Below are positions 25,036 through 38,581 of a stretch of DNA of 64,000 nucleotides, in pieces. The stretch is from the NCBI RefSeq assembly GCF_022581195.2, contig NC_061465.1, positions 8,062,501 to 8,126,500 of the forward strand, in the 5' to 3' direction. The position numbers and the translations under genes are program-made. The notes under the pieces are model-generated. The model worked only from the letters and a program-made list of their open reading frames with translations. It was not told the DNA's origin and ran no database searches. Origin of the DNA: Helicoverpa zea (taxonomy: Eukaryota; Arthropoda; Insecta; Lepidoptera; Noctuidae). Each line of letters starts with the position of its first letter. The first letter of the stretch is position 1.

Positions 25036-25287
25036 TTTACTATTTAAATACCAGTATTTGTATCTAAATATGCAATAAACAAATGTTTTGTCAATAAATT
25101 GATGTTACAGGAACAATCACGTTGGTCATGAAAATAAAAAACCCCATTCGTTTTAAACTATGCAAATATATTACAACCATAATTTACATTTTAAAATTAC
25201 TAAAATTATACATTAGTTAAATAAAGCGACGCATATCAATTAGTTTTATATTAATGTTAGCGTGAGATATGGCCTTTTGTGATCTTT

Positions 25288-25500
25288 CTAGTTCTTGAAA
25301 TACTGATCGAAATTAAGTACAATGTCTTTTGGAATGTTCAAACTTTTTAAATAACCTTCTTTAGTAATGGTAAGCTGCCTGCCGTGTAAGTTTGCCATGC
25401 GCTGAGCATAAACAACGCTCGGAAAAATACTTAATTGTATCAATACTGAATGATCTCTTTCCACAAAACAATTCAAGAACAATTTGAAGTAAATGAAAGA
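25288..25500 (-). other. Unassigned coding-like ORF between PRC1 and CFAP61
   Basis: An open frame ending ..NLHGRQLTITKEGYLKSLNI, then PKDIVLNFDQYFKN and a stop at 25288-25290. It has protein-like composition but no strong start codon; an acceptor-like TTTATGCTCAG lies inside it at about 25400. It could be an alternative last exon of PRC1 (exon 13 also ends in phase 0), a relic, or chance. Confidence 0.25.
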
Positions 25501-26033
25501 AACAATTTGTCATAAGATAAAAGATGAGAATCAATAATGTTAGTAAACAATGTGACTAAAAACTACTCTAAAAGAACAAGTATTCCAATTGAAGACAAAA
25601 CTAAAATAATTCTTGTTAGAACTGAAAGTAACTTATAAAACTATCTATCAATTAAAATACTATCAATCACATCTATAAACAAAACCAACCAATTCTTATT
25701 AAAATTGAATGCAATTACTCAGCACATAATTATAATAGAGATTCAAATATACAAGGATAAAAATCAAAACATTATATTTATCAACGACAAAACGACCATT
25801 TAATACGTCACAAAACTTGAGTCAAACCATCGACAAACACAAAAATAAATTGTTTAAAAAAAAATCTGAATATTATTTTATAATTACAAATTGATTCTCG
25901 TATGAAAATCATGGCTAATAATATTGTAAGGCGCAGGACTTGCATCTTGATATAAAAGTGAAGAAAAAAAAAACTCAATAAAACGAAACCAACGTTTATA
26001 TCAAGTCGCAAGGACTGCGCTCAGTCTATGTGC

Positions 26034-29000
26034 TTAGATTAGAGGCGGGAGATTCTTCGCTCGCACTAGATTGGAGTGTGACTTAGACCTGCTAACGTTG
26101 TTGGGGGTAGTTTTGACGGTTAAGGTGGCGACTGTGTTCTGTCTCTGCAGGTTGACTTTGTTTGCGCTGAGCGGAGCGCGGGGAGTTGCGAAGCCGTCGT
26201 GGTTAAGCTTTAGGGCGGATCGAGTTAACCTGGTCGGAGTATACATCAGGTTACTCTTAGGTGTCATGGCCAAATTATTGACGTGTTGAATATTCTCCTT
26301 GCCAACTTTAGGCGTCAATGGTGTTTTGACCCTCGGAGTTTTTTTTGGGGTGGCATTTCGCTCGTCTATGGGATGGTACACGATGGTAGGGAGGACCGCT
26401 TCGCTCGGTCTCGGGTTGGCCATGGAGCTGCGACTGATCTGCTTTTCGTTGATGCCGTCCTGCAAACACAAGGGGAAAATTTTACAAAAAACACAAATAA
26501 GTTTTACCTATTGTCATTTACCAAACAGCGTATACCTATGTCCACGCTTGGTTAATATGAGGCAAAATGTAAGTCAAGCCAATTTTGTTATAATGGTAGC
26601 TAGTGATGGCGATATTCTACGGGTGTATGAATCAAACAAAGAATCAAGAACATTGGATTTGCTACCTGCTACTTCAGTCAAACCATGTATCATCCACAGC
26701 CAAGTTATTGCTAACACAAAGACCATATACAGAAGTATGAGCTGACCTTGAAGTCTGTATAGGTAGTGAGGAGCGTGGTCTCCATGAGCGGGTCCCTGTT
26801 GGCGCGGTCGTCCTGCGAGCCCGTCGAGCGCGTCGCGTTGATCGAGCGACGGCTGCTGCTGCGACGCTTGCCGTGAGACTGGAAGAATAATATTATATTA
26901 CTAATTTAAAAAATCGCCAGGCGACTTTACCAGCATTCCGTGTAAACCACTCCGGGCACGTGGATAAAAAGACAAAAGCCTTCCTATATAAAATAGGCTA
27001 TACTGTCAGGTTTTTTCAAATCGATTTGGTGTTTCTAGAGAATCGCACGGTCAAGCAAACAAACTTTAGCTTTACAAAATTAGTGTAGACCAGTTTATTT
27101 AAAGAGCTGGAGACAATACTTATACCAGATGTATCTTATAAACCAAATCCTACAATAAACAAAAACAATCCATTTCCTTCAGGAGTGTTACTATTTTGAA
27201 TTTACTCTAAACTCGTCTCGTTTACAGGAATCGGGCATAAATCTGAGATCTAAGTTTTAAATGACCAGATTCAACAACTTACCGTACGCTTATGCTTAAG
27301 AATGCTGCCATTGACCGTCTTGGGCGTCTTCCTTAGTTCACCTCCATAGTCGAGCTTCCTCTTCGCATCCTTACCCTCCGCAACTGCCCGCGCGGCCAAA
27401 CGTCCGCTTATGCGCCTAGTAAAACATAAACAACCATGAATTTTAGGCAAATCATAGTATGGATAACCAGGAAAATTATCAAGGAAATTAGGAAAAAGTA
27501 TTTAATACATATGATTAGTTTTTAGTTGCGAAACGTATACGATAAAATTGTTTTTCATACATAACAGCTACAAAATCTTACACGATACTCAATCTACGCC
27601 TACAATCTACATACAATGATTTATTTCGAATATTCTAATTACTTTATGCTATTGTGAACAATCAAGCGTAACGACTACATATAAATTGTTCTACATGTTT
27701 GATTATAAACTTATGTAATGCTAGCAATATTTCTCATTCCCTCTACTTACGCAATAAAACGTCAAAGTCGCATTTTGTTTCGATCGCTACTTATCATCAA
27801 TCAAACAAAACTTGCCTCAATAATTATGACGTAATGGTGTTTTCACATCAATAAATTCACAAGCGCGCACTGAAATATTAAAGGAATGAAAAATATTATC
27901 TAAATAACAAGTGTGTGAACGTAAGTATGTGAGGTAACATAACGTTCTACGCAGTGTATAAAAAAAGTGCAATGCAAAATATGTTTTTATCGCTTCGCTA
28001 ATACATGTAATGAATATTGAATGTACCCCGTTTACGAAATCCGATTAAGATCAAAATATTTAGAATGGAAATACTTTATGCTCGACGGTGAAAACTGATT
28101 TCTATCTCGCGTTATTCAATACATTATAAGATAATTAATTAACATTGTTAATTGTAACACATACTAACATTCTTGTACATTTCACGTCAAAAATAATACT
28201 GAAAAATTCAGACTTTACACGACTTACTCAACACTACACGCCATATTAACAAATACACAAAAAAAAAACAATTACTTTATTTGTACTGCTAGCAGCGCAA
28301 GTAGATAAAAAATACTGGTATAGGTAAAGTAATACTTTCAACTGTCCAGACTGTTTTTTTATAAAACCCGAAAAATCTAGGTGCATAAAACCTGTTTCTT
28401 TATACCCTGCTAGATTGTAGTAGGTATTGTAAATCATAATGCATGACTTTTTCAATTCAATTATACTGTCTTACTTGTGTTGCCAACTTTACAAAAATAA
28501 TAATATCAATAAAATTACATGAAACTGACCTCTTAACAGTAGTAATAGCAGATCTCTTGAGCGCAGACAAGTTGTTGGTAAATGTCGTCACCGCCTTGGT
28601 CGCGCTACCCGTGATCAACTGGCGCTTGGACGGCGGCCTACAAGTAATACGATCTGCTTACAGTCAATGCGAATATGCTTATATCTAACACAGAATATAG
28701 GGACGGCACAGTTATTAATAAAGAGCTTACCTGTCTTCAGATACATTTAAAACTTAGAGATACGTTTACCTTTAAAAAAGTTTGAATGTATCAATATAGT
28801 TTAAAAAAAACATCTACCATATTTTGTTCACCTTCAGTCAGAGCCACTCTTTTGCTGGATTCTCTAGACTGTACAGGTTCAATAAACCGTGGAAAGACTT
28901 GCGTATAGCTTTTGCTGCGCCGATCTGGCCTCCTTAACCCGGAGAACTTGTTGCCCGCCCGGGTAACTATAGTATTGCCCCTTGGTAAGACCAGTTGTCA

Positions 29001-32000
29001 GACTTCCTAGTAACTGAGTTAAATCGGACATCAGCGCCTGCTTGCGAGCTGATAGCTTGTGTGCCACCACCATAGAGCACTTCAGTCAGCGTTACCTGTT
29101 CCTCTCAGCAGTGGCAGCCAGTCCGGCCGCAGTCCTGTTCCGCTTGCCGAGCGGGGAGGTGGCCAGCGAGCGGAACAGCGGCGTGGTCGGCGTCAGCGCC
29201 TGCTTGCGAGCTGATAGCTTGTTGTGACGCTCCTGTGGGTGAAGAAGACGTTAGTAATGAGGTTGTAATTGTACGTAGAGTGTAGTCGAGGCAAGACGAG
29301 GTGAAGCGTTCTATGTAAAAGAAGTTTTGTGTAGTAAAATATGGATGTAGGAAGAAAAGTCACTTCTTTTATAGGGAAAGCAGAAATATTTGTCCCATAA
29401 ATCGATAACAAGAAAGATACAATTTTGACACTATTTCTAAGAAAATACATAAAGTTTACATCACAAATCGCCACCTACGGTATTTTTTGATTTTAACAAA
29501 AAACGGAATAATATTTTTTTGTAATCAACGTCCACATTTTGCGAATAGCTAAAATACCATCTTTGCTTCAAACAAAAGGAGCACAAGCCTCACATTTAAG
29601 ACTACAACTAATCTACAAACTAACATACCTACGAAAATAGTTCTAGTATTCAACGCTCGCCTCACCTCGACCTACGCGAGTCAAAGGACACGAGGTGAGA
29701 CATACCAATCAACAAATCGCTACATCCTCGCCTCGCCTCTAGTTTCGTTTTAATTCTTTTTTAGTAAAAGTGAGTTAAGCTCAATCCACTGAAATAGAAT
29801 TTGAACATCAATTTCTTTTTAATTAAAGACTATTCCAAATACAAATTGAATGAGAAAATTCTAGAAAATGATTCAAAACAGATATCAAACATCAATTTCT
29901 TCTTAATTAAAGACTATTCCAAATTCAAACAGAATGAGAACATTCTAGAACATAATTCAAAAACGTTATGCTTACAGCTTTCCTGGTCTCCCATTCGTCT
30001 TCCATCAGTTGAAGCAGAGGCTTTCCGTCAATAGTGAACGTGTTACCAGTCTTGGCTTCATGTTCAGTCACTAATTCACGGATCTGCGCCTCAATTTTCG
30101 GTAACTGTAAAAATATACATAAGAATATATACCTCTATAAGGTCACCACTTATATTGAGATGTTCCATTCACTCCATTTGAACACAGAAACTTCGATTGT
30201 AGGATGTCATTAAATGGAGGCGTAAAAATATGTTATTGTTTTGTGCCAAGTTAATAATTGTTGCTTTTTGCACTACACTATACTACAAATGTACTGTACA
30301 TAAGTAAGTAAAGTTGCAATGAAAATCGTTCAGTTCTATAGACTGATAAGTAGAGAACATTTACTAAGGGTGGTAAAGCAGTTTTGCTGTCGACTGTACA
30401 TCATAACACAAAATACAAAAAATGTTGTTTTTTAATCTTAAAGTTGCACTGCGTTACTATCTATCTATGTATCAACTTTCTGTCTTAAAATAAGGTTTGC
30501 TATAAGAAAACCCAATTCTGGGTTACGCCCGTCGTTGTACATCATCTTCTCCGAAATGTTAATGTATTTATAAATAGTGTGTTCAATAAAGGATATTATA
30601 AACAACGTACATTACTAGCGATAGCCTTCCTCTCTTTCTCCTCTCGCAGCAGTTGCCCGCCGCGGTTGTGATAACGACCCGGCTCCGTAGCTCGAGCCTC
30701 CAGCTCAGTCATCTTCAGCCAAAGGTTTTTGCGAGTCACCACCAGCTCAAAAATGTGCCTGGGTTTGAAGAAAAAGATAATGTAGTCATCAAAAGATTAA
30801 CAGCCTTACTTATAAACGTGAATTAAATAATAAGTAATACTTAAGGGCTGTTTAAGAAAATTCTTACTTATAAACGGTGCTTAAGCATGTCTTAACGAAC
30901 ATTTAATCACTACTTAAGGCTTTAAGTAATAATTAGTTAAAATGTTGCTTAGAAGATGATTAGAGATTTTTATAAGTAAGGGGGTTCATTTTTAATGTCC
31001 TTACTACCTACTACATGTACATACATGGAACCACACTCAAACCTCTTGAATGCATTGTCAATGAAATTCTCCTGTGTATCTATATGATGACTTTTACTAG
31101 GCAATTCCAAACACAAGCCTTGATTTTAAAGGCACAATCTGCTGTGAACATAAGGTGTTGTATATACCAGTTATTTAGACATTTATATTTAATATTCCAA
31201 CTCCAACATTGATGGGAAAAGGTTAATCAGATGATGATGATTAAAATTCCTTCCATAAAAAAAAAAAAAAACATTTTGATGCTGTTTCGATACTGCACAA
31301 CAAAAAACAATTAAAGCAATAAAAAATACTAACTTGTGCTCATTATAATACTTCGTAATCTTCTCAAGATACAGTTCATGCAGTGTCAGCGTGTCCTCAG
31401 TGAAGATATCCTGGTAGTAATGCACGAACTCTTCACGTTCCCGACTCGAGTACATCACGTTGTCCCACATCAACTTGATCTTAGTGCGGACGTTGGCTAC
31501 GAACACCTGGACCAAGGAGAATGGTAATGAGGTTTTATGTAAGTTGTATTTGTCTATGCCTGTAGGTAGGGAAAGAAACGGTAACGGCCATTCCCAATAT
31601 TCTATCCATAGTATATCCATCTCTTGTTTCGCTTACAAGATAAGAATGAGACAATATTTGTATAGGGCTAATGACAAATTCTATCTCTAGTAAGTCAGCA
31701 AATCAACAGATAGATATTGGGGACTGGCGGCCGTTCATCAACGACGTAGTGGCGACTACATAAAACGGACATCCCGATAAAAAAGGGAACAAAACATACC
31801 TACATAAGATTAGAGTGGAAAAAACTAAATAATTACAATAAAATGCTGCTGCCTAATTACACGACTCATACTCAAAATTATGATTATGGGTCACCTGAAG
31901 GCATACAGCAATAGGCGTAATACAGATGACATTATTATGAATCTGAAAATTTTAAATTGCTGTTATTATCAGTACTAGTGAACCGTAAACCATTTAGGTG

Positions 32001-35000
32001 GAAAAAAATTGCATAAAAAACAAAATACACGACTGAGTATCTAACTGTCTAAGAGTGGAGTCATGTCATAGTATGGTAAATTAGAAAGATGTCTAGATTG
32101 CTAGACTTAACAAGTAGTAGATCCATAAGAGAACCTAGCAAGCCAAGTCAAGGTAACTTGCATATGAATGAAACACCTACCGCTATAAATAATTAAAAGA
32201 AAGTTAATACAAACACCAAGTTCACTACAAGTCTAGGGCTAGACTTGAAAATGGCGATAAGCTACACAATAATAACTATAAATCAGTTATAAATGTAACA
32301 ATTAAAATACAAGACATCTAGATAACGCGAGCGATGTCTATCTATACCAGTTTCGAGAAAGTAAACCGATTTAGTATTCAGTCATGCAAAACTACTGGTT
32401 AGGTTACGATTTTACATAATACGTAATGGGTTTTAATTGCCATTTAATCTAAAAGTGGACATAATGTACGAATACAGGTAAGTACCGTACCGTTAAATAG
32501 AAATTCTTCTGTAAATTATGAACGAAAAAGGGAGGAAAAGATTTTAATGGCCGACAAGGTTACACATAAATTATTTTTAAATACATGTTATAAAAGTCTA
32601 TTGCAAGTTTTCAATACATAATGATGATTACCAAGATCGTAGATAGTACAAACTTCCGCATTTTCGCGGGAACGATTCAAGAATCAACATTGTGACGCGG
32701 ATAAGTTATTACAGAATCGCGAACCCTATATTTAATAGATGCATAACTTAACAACGTAACAGCGAAGTGAACTATTTATCACAATCCCCATTTAGTGTCA
32801 AATGAAACTAGCCGTGATCGTGTTGAAATTCCCTATGTAATTGGACCACTTTCTGCTTGTAATTGCTGAATCAATATTTAATATTCAATCATAATATCTT
32901 GGATATCTTAGATCAGTGAGAAATGGCATCTAGAATGTTAATCCTGCTCTTGGGAAATCTATTCCAGTTCTCTGGACGCGTGGCTAGGCGGTAAGCCCTA
33001 TATTAATTACTATACTGCATTTAGAAAATAACTGCGGGCGAATTAAATTAGTAAAAAATATTTTTTTACCAATTTCTCCACACTATGTAATATAATTTGT
33101 TTGAGTATAAAAGCGTTTAAACACACCAATATTTGTAAGACTAAAGTTTTTTTACCAGAACTTGTGAAAAGTAGGCTAGCAGTCAAAAACATTTTGCCTA
33201 GTGGCAAATGTGATCAAATGAGTGTAACAAATAATAAAAGAACAAAAACATGCCAGAAACCATTACTAGCAAAATGTTCTAAGTGTAGACATACCTGAAT
33301 CTTCTGCCTCTTGATCTGGTCACAGCGCTTAATCTCCTCTTTGATGGCGGCCTCAGTCTGTGGGTGACACCCGGGATGTGCGTGCAAAAAGTTCTCACGA
33401 TAAATCTGATCTTCATCCAAACATTCCCACAGCTTTGACAGGCGTTCACGGAGCTCTAATACCTGGAAGGAAAATTTACCGTATCGAAAGCCGTTGATGG
33501 TTATTGCATGTCATGTCCTAGAACCTAGGTAGAATGGAGATCAAATAATAACATAGATTTTTGTGGAGTTCCTTTCCTAGAATATAGAATAAATAAGAAA
33601 AACAAAGATTTATGCTACAAATACATACCCTATTATTAGTTTGTTCATATTTCTCTTGCAAGTCTTGCTGAAGCTTGGAGAGGCGATCCATGTTCAGATC
33701 AGTGACTTTGAAGTCAACGGACAGAGATGACGTCACAATATGCTCAAACTTGTTCTGTGGTTTGATTCGGAGTTTATCTGAAATTACAACCAATATTAGT
33801 AAAGTAATAATCGTGTAAGTATGTAATGATAATAGAAATATTTTAGATGGTAATGTAATGACCCACTAACACTTAGATAACAAAGTATTCAATTACTAAA
33901 AGTAAAAAATTTTTAGTGTGACTCTTTACACTAAAATAATCCCAGCCGGTTTTCAATTCCTAGTATAGTTTTCGACAAACTACTAATTTCTATGCTGCTG
34001 ATCATTGCAGCGTTACTGGCGCAATATTTAAAGGTTCACTAAAGTTTTGTATAATCTATACTGTGAAATACATAAACAAAAAATCATACTCACCCATAAT
34101 ATCCTTAATTTCCACTTGAATATTCAAAAAGATTTCTGCTCTCTTATCTCTCTCGGCTTGCAGCGTTTCCAGGTGTTCCTTCAGCCTGTCCAGTTCCTCC
34201 TCAGCCGGGAGAGGTACCTCCTGCAACTCCTGGATGGTGACTCCGAGCTTGTCAGCGAGGTCCCGCTGCCATTCCAGGAGCCTCTCCATCTTCATGCGGC
34301 GCTGTTCCACTTGTTCTCTGTATCTGTTGGAGAAAAGAATTCATTACTCCATTTAAGGCACTTAAAATAAAATCTTAATAGTACCTACCTTTTTCACAAA
34401 TAAAAATAAACTACTGCTTATGTTATTTTTGAATTTATTGATTTATAGCCACAATTTATTTTTAAACTGACTATAAAAGTCACATCAAGATTATTTACCT
34501 TTAGTGAAATGCCTACTAAAATAGAGTAAGTATAGTTACAGTTGGCTTGTATAGTTAAATGAAAATTCTTAACTCCAACTTGGTTTATGCAACATGCTCA
34601 TTCAAGTTGGAAGACATAAATAAATAGTAAATTTTAGACAGTACAATTAGTGAATGCCAAATTTATCAATAAAATTATTACAAGTAAAAACCGTATCACA
34701 TATTATTAATATTTATGCATGCAACAGCCTTACATAGCTTCCATATACATCTTACAGATCTTTTTAATAATATTATGCATTACCATCAACAACAATGCTA
34801 ATATATTAGCGAATGTAATAATATTTATTACACCATGAGCAAATTTAAAGTTCTCATGAGAAGAGATTGAACTGTAAAATGCAGATTTACTATGATGCAC
34901 CATGCAATTACACCATGACCTAAGATTCTTTCTCATCACACTTACACATTTGACCTAACACCTGAGCAAAATTGCAATTGTATAATTGCCTACTGATTAT

Positions 35001-37386
35001 GAAAACTGTGAGAATAACATAAAGTGTACAATAGGCATGATGACAAATTTTTAAATACCTTTGTATGATGTAGGTATACGTCTATTTTATATGAAAAATT
35101 ATTAATTTTAAGAAAATGCGAAGTTTTTTTATCAAATAATTGCATTTTTCTCTGTCCACTTTGAATCCGGCGCGAAAACGCTTGTCAGTGTCATGTCGTC
35201 ACTTGTGACGTCACGACTGAAATTACAAGACGCAAGTAAACAACGCTCGTGCAATAATTAAGTTTTTTGTGTTATTAAATATGAATTCGAAAGTGCATAG
35301 GTGTTGTGGGGTCCCCCAGTGTAAGAACACATTCGCGCGCTTTCGCGCGAGTTGTTTTGAGAAATGACGTCACGAGCTCTGATTGGTGTTCAAGATATCA
35401 TGGCGGATTGCCTTATTTCGTAATTTTATTTTATAAAAATACATATTAATCACATTATTAATAAAGAAAACAATGCGCGTTTTATATTCCAAGCTTCAAG
35501 TTTAATTTAATAAATGTATTATTTTAATGATTTTTGATTACTGTCATCATGCCTATTGTATATCATGTAAGTAACATAATTGCCAATATAATGAAGACAG
35601 AGCTGCAATAAAAGTATAACTTACTTACGAAAATAAAGCAGGAGATTAACATCTTTGTGGCAATTTATTTATATTTCGGTTATGTTGTGATTGCAATAAA
35701 CATTACTTAATTATTTTAATAAATAAACACATTTGGTCTTATTACAAAAAAAGGTAACCAGACATTTAACACATGTTCAAGAAATTCTCCATACATTTTG
35801 TCAAATGTTTTTTTTTTTAGTAAGACCAATTATGTTTTATATGAATTATATATTGGTTGACTTACCCAGCAATCTGTTCTTCCAATTCTCTCTTGTATTC
35901 AACCAGCATCATGTCTTCCTTGAAGTCCAAAATTGTTATGTCTACTGACAGACACCGGCTGAGTTCTTCTGTTTCTTCCTTCAATTCTATTTAGTAAACA
36001 CAATAATGGTATTTTACTAACTCATATAACTACTGGTGTAATTTTTAATATGGAAACTAACTACTGACCATTATCTTCAGTACCTATGTACTTGTAAATT
36101 ACTCAATTGCGATTAAATAATCTGTAATATTTCTGCAATGTCTGTATTGTCAAAAACACAGCTGCACGTTAAACAAGAGTAGGGTCAGCTTTAAAATATC
36201 TTGTAAACTACCTATTAACTTGCATAGTAGTAACAATACTTGTAAAATTATTCATGTGTTTTACATTATAATTTTTGTAACTTTGTAATGTGATACTTTG
36301 ATAATAAAATACTTAAATATCAAGTTATCTTACTGTCAACTTGTCCCTGCATAGTCTTGAGCTTTTGTCTGGTCTCAGAGATGACATCTCTATGCAGCTC
36401 CTTCTCAATCTGCACCAACTTGGTAATGTTGTTCACTTTGGTGCTGTCATCCACGCCGAGGTGTGACCAGTTCAACCACAGCTCCTCCATCATGGAACGG
36501 ACATTCTGGGATATCTCCATGAGGACCTCATTGCTGTAAAGGTTATTAAAAGAGTTTTGCATCTCGTTATCTATGATTAGAGAGTGAAGGTGTGATCCGT
36601 ACTGTTATTGTGAAGCAAATAATTGAACTACAATAACCATATAATTGTAACTTTCTAGGTATTAGGTATGTTTTAGTTGGGAAGTTAACTTATGTTTACT
36701 TATATGCATAAGCTATTATTTGGAACAAAACAAACAGTAGGTTAGTTTCCATTTTAGAACCTACATGAATGTTTACAACTGAGGCCATTTTTTCTTTTAT
36801 TTCTATTTTCAAACTCGTTCCTGGACTATTGTAAAGCAAAATTGAAATGCAGTGTAAGGGAGTACTGCAACTAAATTACATAGTGAAATTGACAATAAAC
36901 TGTGTACATGACCACAAGTAAATTGCTAACTACAAGTTAATCTCCTACATATATCACAGTCATTTAGTAAATGCTCACAACTGGGCGTTGTATTGCTTGT
37001 TTTCAATACTTCATGGTTCAGTTAACATGTACTATTTGAAAAGATGCAGTTACAAACATGCATCATAATCTAACTACATAATGAAATCTAGTTAAATGAG
37101 TAAATAATGTTGTGATGTTTTATTTATAGATTGTACGGAAGTTTGTTTGTAAGTAAGAGGTTGTGTTTGAAACAAATCTGTAACGGTGGGAATTTATAGA
37201 CGCCTTTGAAACTTACCGGTACTAAGGCTAAAGTTTTTATCTCTAATTACTCTAAGATACGTCGTTCGACATGGTATTTTGGTAATAAATGTAACAAAGT
37301 GCCTTTTAGAGAATAACATATAGTTTCGTGGTGTAAAATTATAAAACTTACAATAGCTTGTTGACATCTTCGGTCAAAGTAATCAT
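26034..37386 (-). CDS. PRC1: PRC1/fascetto: antiparallel-microtubule crosslinker of the central spindle
   Basis: Complete 14-exon gene, 762 aa. Exons: 37352-37386, 36334-36533, 35866-35986, 34094-34323, 33629-33777, 33295-33462, 31334-31506, 30611-30758, 29976-30104, 29096-29232, 28530-28637, 27283-27415, 26747-26878, 26034-26459; all phases agree. The N-terminus (MITLTEDVNKL.., LWLNWSHLGV) is the dimerisation region, followed by a long coiled-coil rod and the spectrin-like microtubule-binding domain with the family signature RYHNRGGQLLREEK (about residues 388-401). The C-terminal third is basic and unstructured with many S/T-P sites (LTPTTPLF, ATSPLGKR, TPKKTPRVKTPLTPK) and a KEN box (VGKENIQ), as in vertebrate PRC1, where CDK1 phosphorylation and APC/C control activity. 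The family bundles anaphase midzone microtubules and recruits KIF4 and Plk1. Introns 6 and 13-15 kb region hold repeats and an exon-derived duplication. Confidence 0.95.
29031..29060 (-). repeat. 30-bp duplicate of PRC1 exon 10 inside the next intron
   Basis: Thirty bases here are identical to 29193-29222, the start of PRC1 exon 10 (encoding KLSARKQAL). The frame stays open on the minus strand from the copy to about 28879 but then carries unrelated sequence. It may be an exon-derived duplication or part of an insertion. Confidence 0.7.
29804..29971. repeat. 84-bp tandem duplication
   Basis: Two diverged copies starting AACATCAATTTCTT at 29804 and 29888, sharing TTAATTAAAGACTATTCCAA and ATTCTAGAA. 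It lies in the PRC1 intron, ending right at the exon 9 donor (29976). Confidence 0.8.
30803..30983. mobile_element. AT-rich MITE
   Basis: Ends CCTTACTTATAAA and TTTATAAGTAAGG form terminal inverted repeats; an internal TTCTTACTTATAAACGG repeats the end, and TTAAG words recur inside. About 180 bp, no ORF, in the PRC1 intron between exons 7 and 8. Confidence 0.65.
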
Positions 37387-38536
37387 TTTACTTGATTATT
37401 CACTAGTATTCTTCTAATTAAACTCACATATGTTCACTATAAATGTCCTAATAGTGGCAGTATCATAAAACACTAATAAAACTCAATATTTCTAAAATAA
37501 CCACCAACATGAATCCGAAATCTAACGAGCCTTAAACGTTTGTTTTCAAATTTCAATACGTTACAAATGAAAGTGTCTTCCACAGCGCTGTGATTGGCTG
37601 ATGATCTGTGCGTTCAGAAACAACTAAGATATTTTTATCGTTGGTTATGAATATCGAAAATGATAAGCCAACTATTTATTTTTGATTAAGATTTAATAAT
37701 AAAACATTTTTTAGTCAGAGTATTCACAGTATTTTATTTTCTTAAATATATGCATTCCACGTTAAATGTTTGCGTTGCACCATATTACCGGAAATAATTT
37801 GGGGTGGCGCCACTGTAGCAAGCGTTAAGTTAATTTTATAAGTTTTGCTCCTTCAATGAACTCTGGGAACTCCACTACTACAGATCTTAATTTGTAGTTT
37901 AGGCCGAAAGTGCTTTAATATACCAATCATGGTCATTAGTTTCGCGGACGATATAAGGGTCAACCGAAAAATGGTCCGCGCTTGCCTTATGTGTGGCTTA
38001 TGGTTATGATTAAAGTCGTTCTAAAAACCAAAACTATAGAGTTTAGCTGTCGCATTGAAGCTTGATATATAGAAATGGACTTCCAAACGAGTGTCTTATT
38101 CGGGTATACCTACATGCATTGAGTACTCTTAACAAGTTGCTAATACATAGTAATCAATAACCGTTAGGTACCTACCACTTAAAGAGTAACCACGCAACTA
38201 TGTCATTTCGTGGACAGAAAATGCTGTAACAAAATGGAATGCTGTTCTATTTAGTCACTAATCTGTCGCAGTAGATGTCACCATAGATATCCTGTCTGCT
38301 TTTCATAGGTCCAGTTGCTGGTCGCACGTGGTTTCACCCGTGTATAGAAGCTAAATTGAGTACCAAAATGAAAGTTAGATTCTTAGGTGCTCTTTCAAGG
38401 TAGGGTCCTCCGTACCTATTAGTTTTCTTTTTTGCCTATGTATTTTGGAATAGTGTGCCAGGTTCTATTAGTTTCATCCATCCTCATCCATGATTCATCC
38501 ATTAAACCGTATTATGGCATTATAGTGTCCAAGAGT
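37387..38536. other. PRC1 upstream region
   Basis: No ORF. On the minus strand a CCAAT box (plus 37593-37597, within CAGCCAATCAC) and a TTTGAA element (plus 37545-37550) lie 160-210 bp upstream of the PRC1 ATG. The rest is unremarkable AT-rich DNA. Confidence 0.45.
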
Positions 38537-38547
38537 GGAACAGCAGA

Positions 38548-38581
<34 letters not shown>

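Noticed and set aside
28879..29073. Minus-strand ORF as a true alternative PRC1 exon
   Set aside because: Only its first 30 bases match exon 10 and no convincing splice sites flank it, so it is reported as a duplication, not annotated as an exon.
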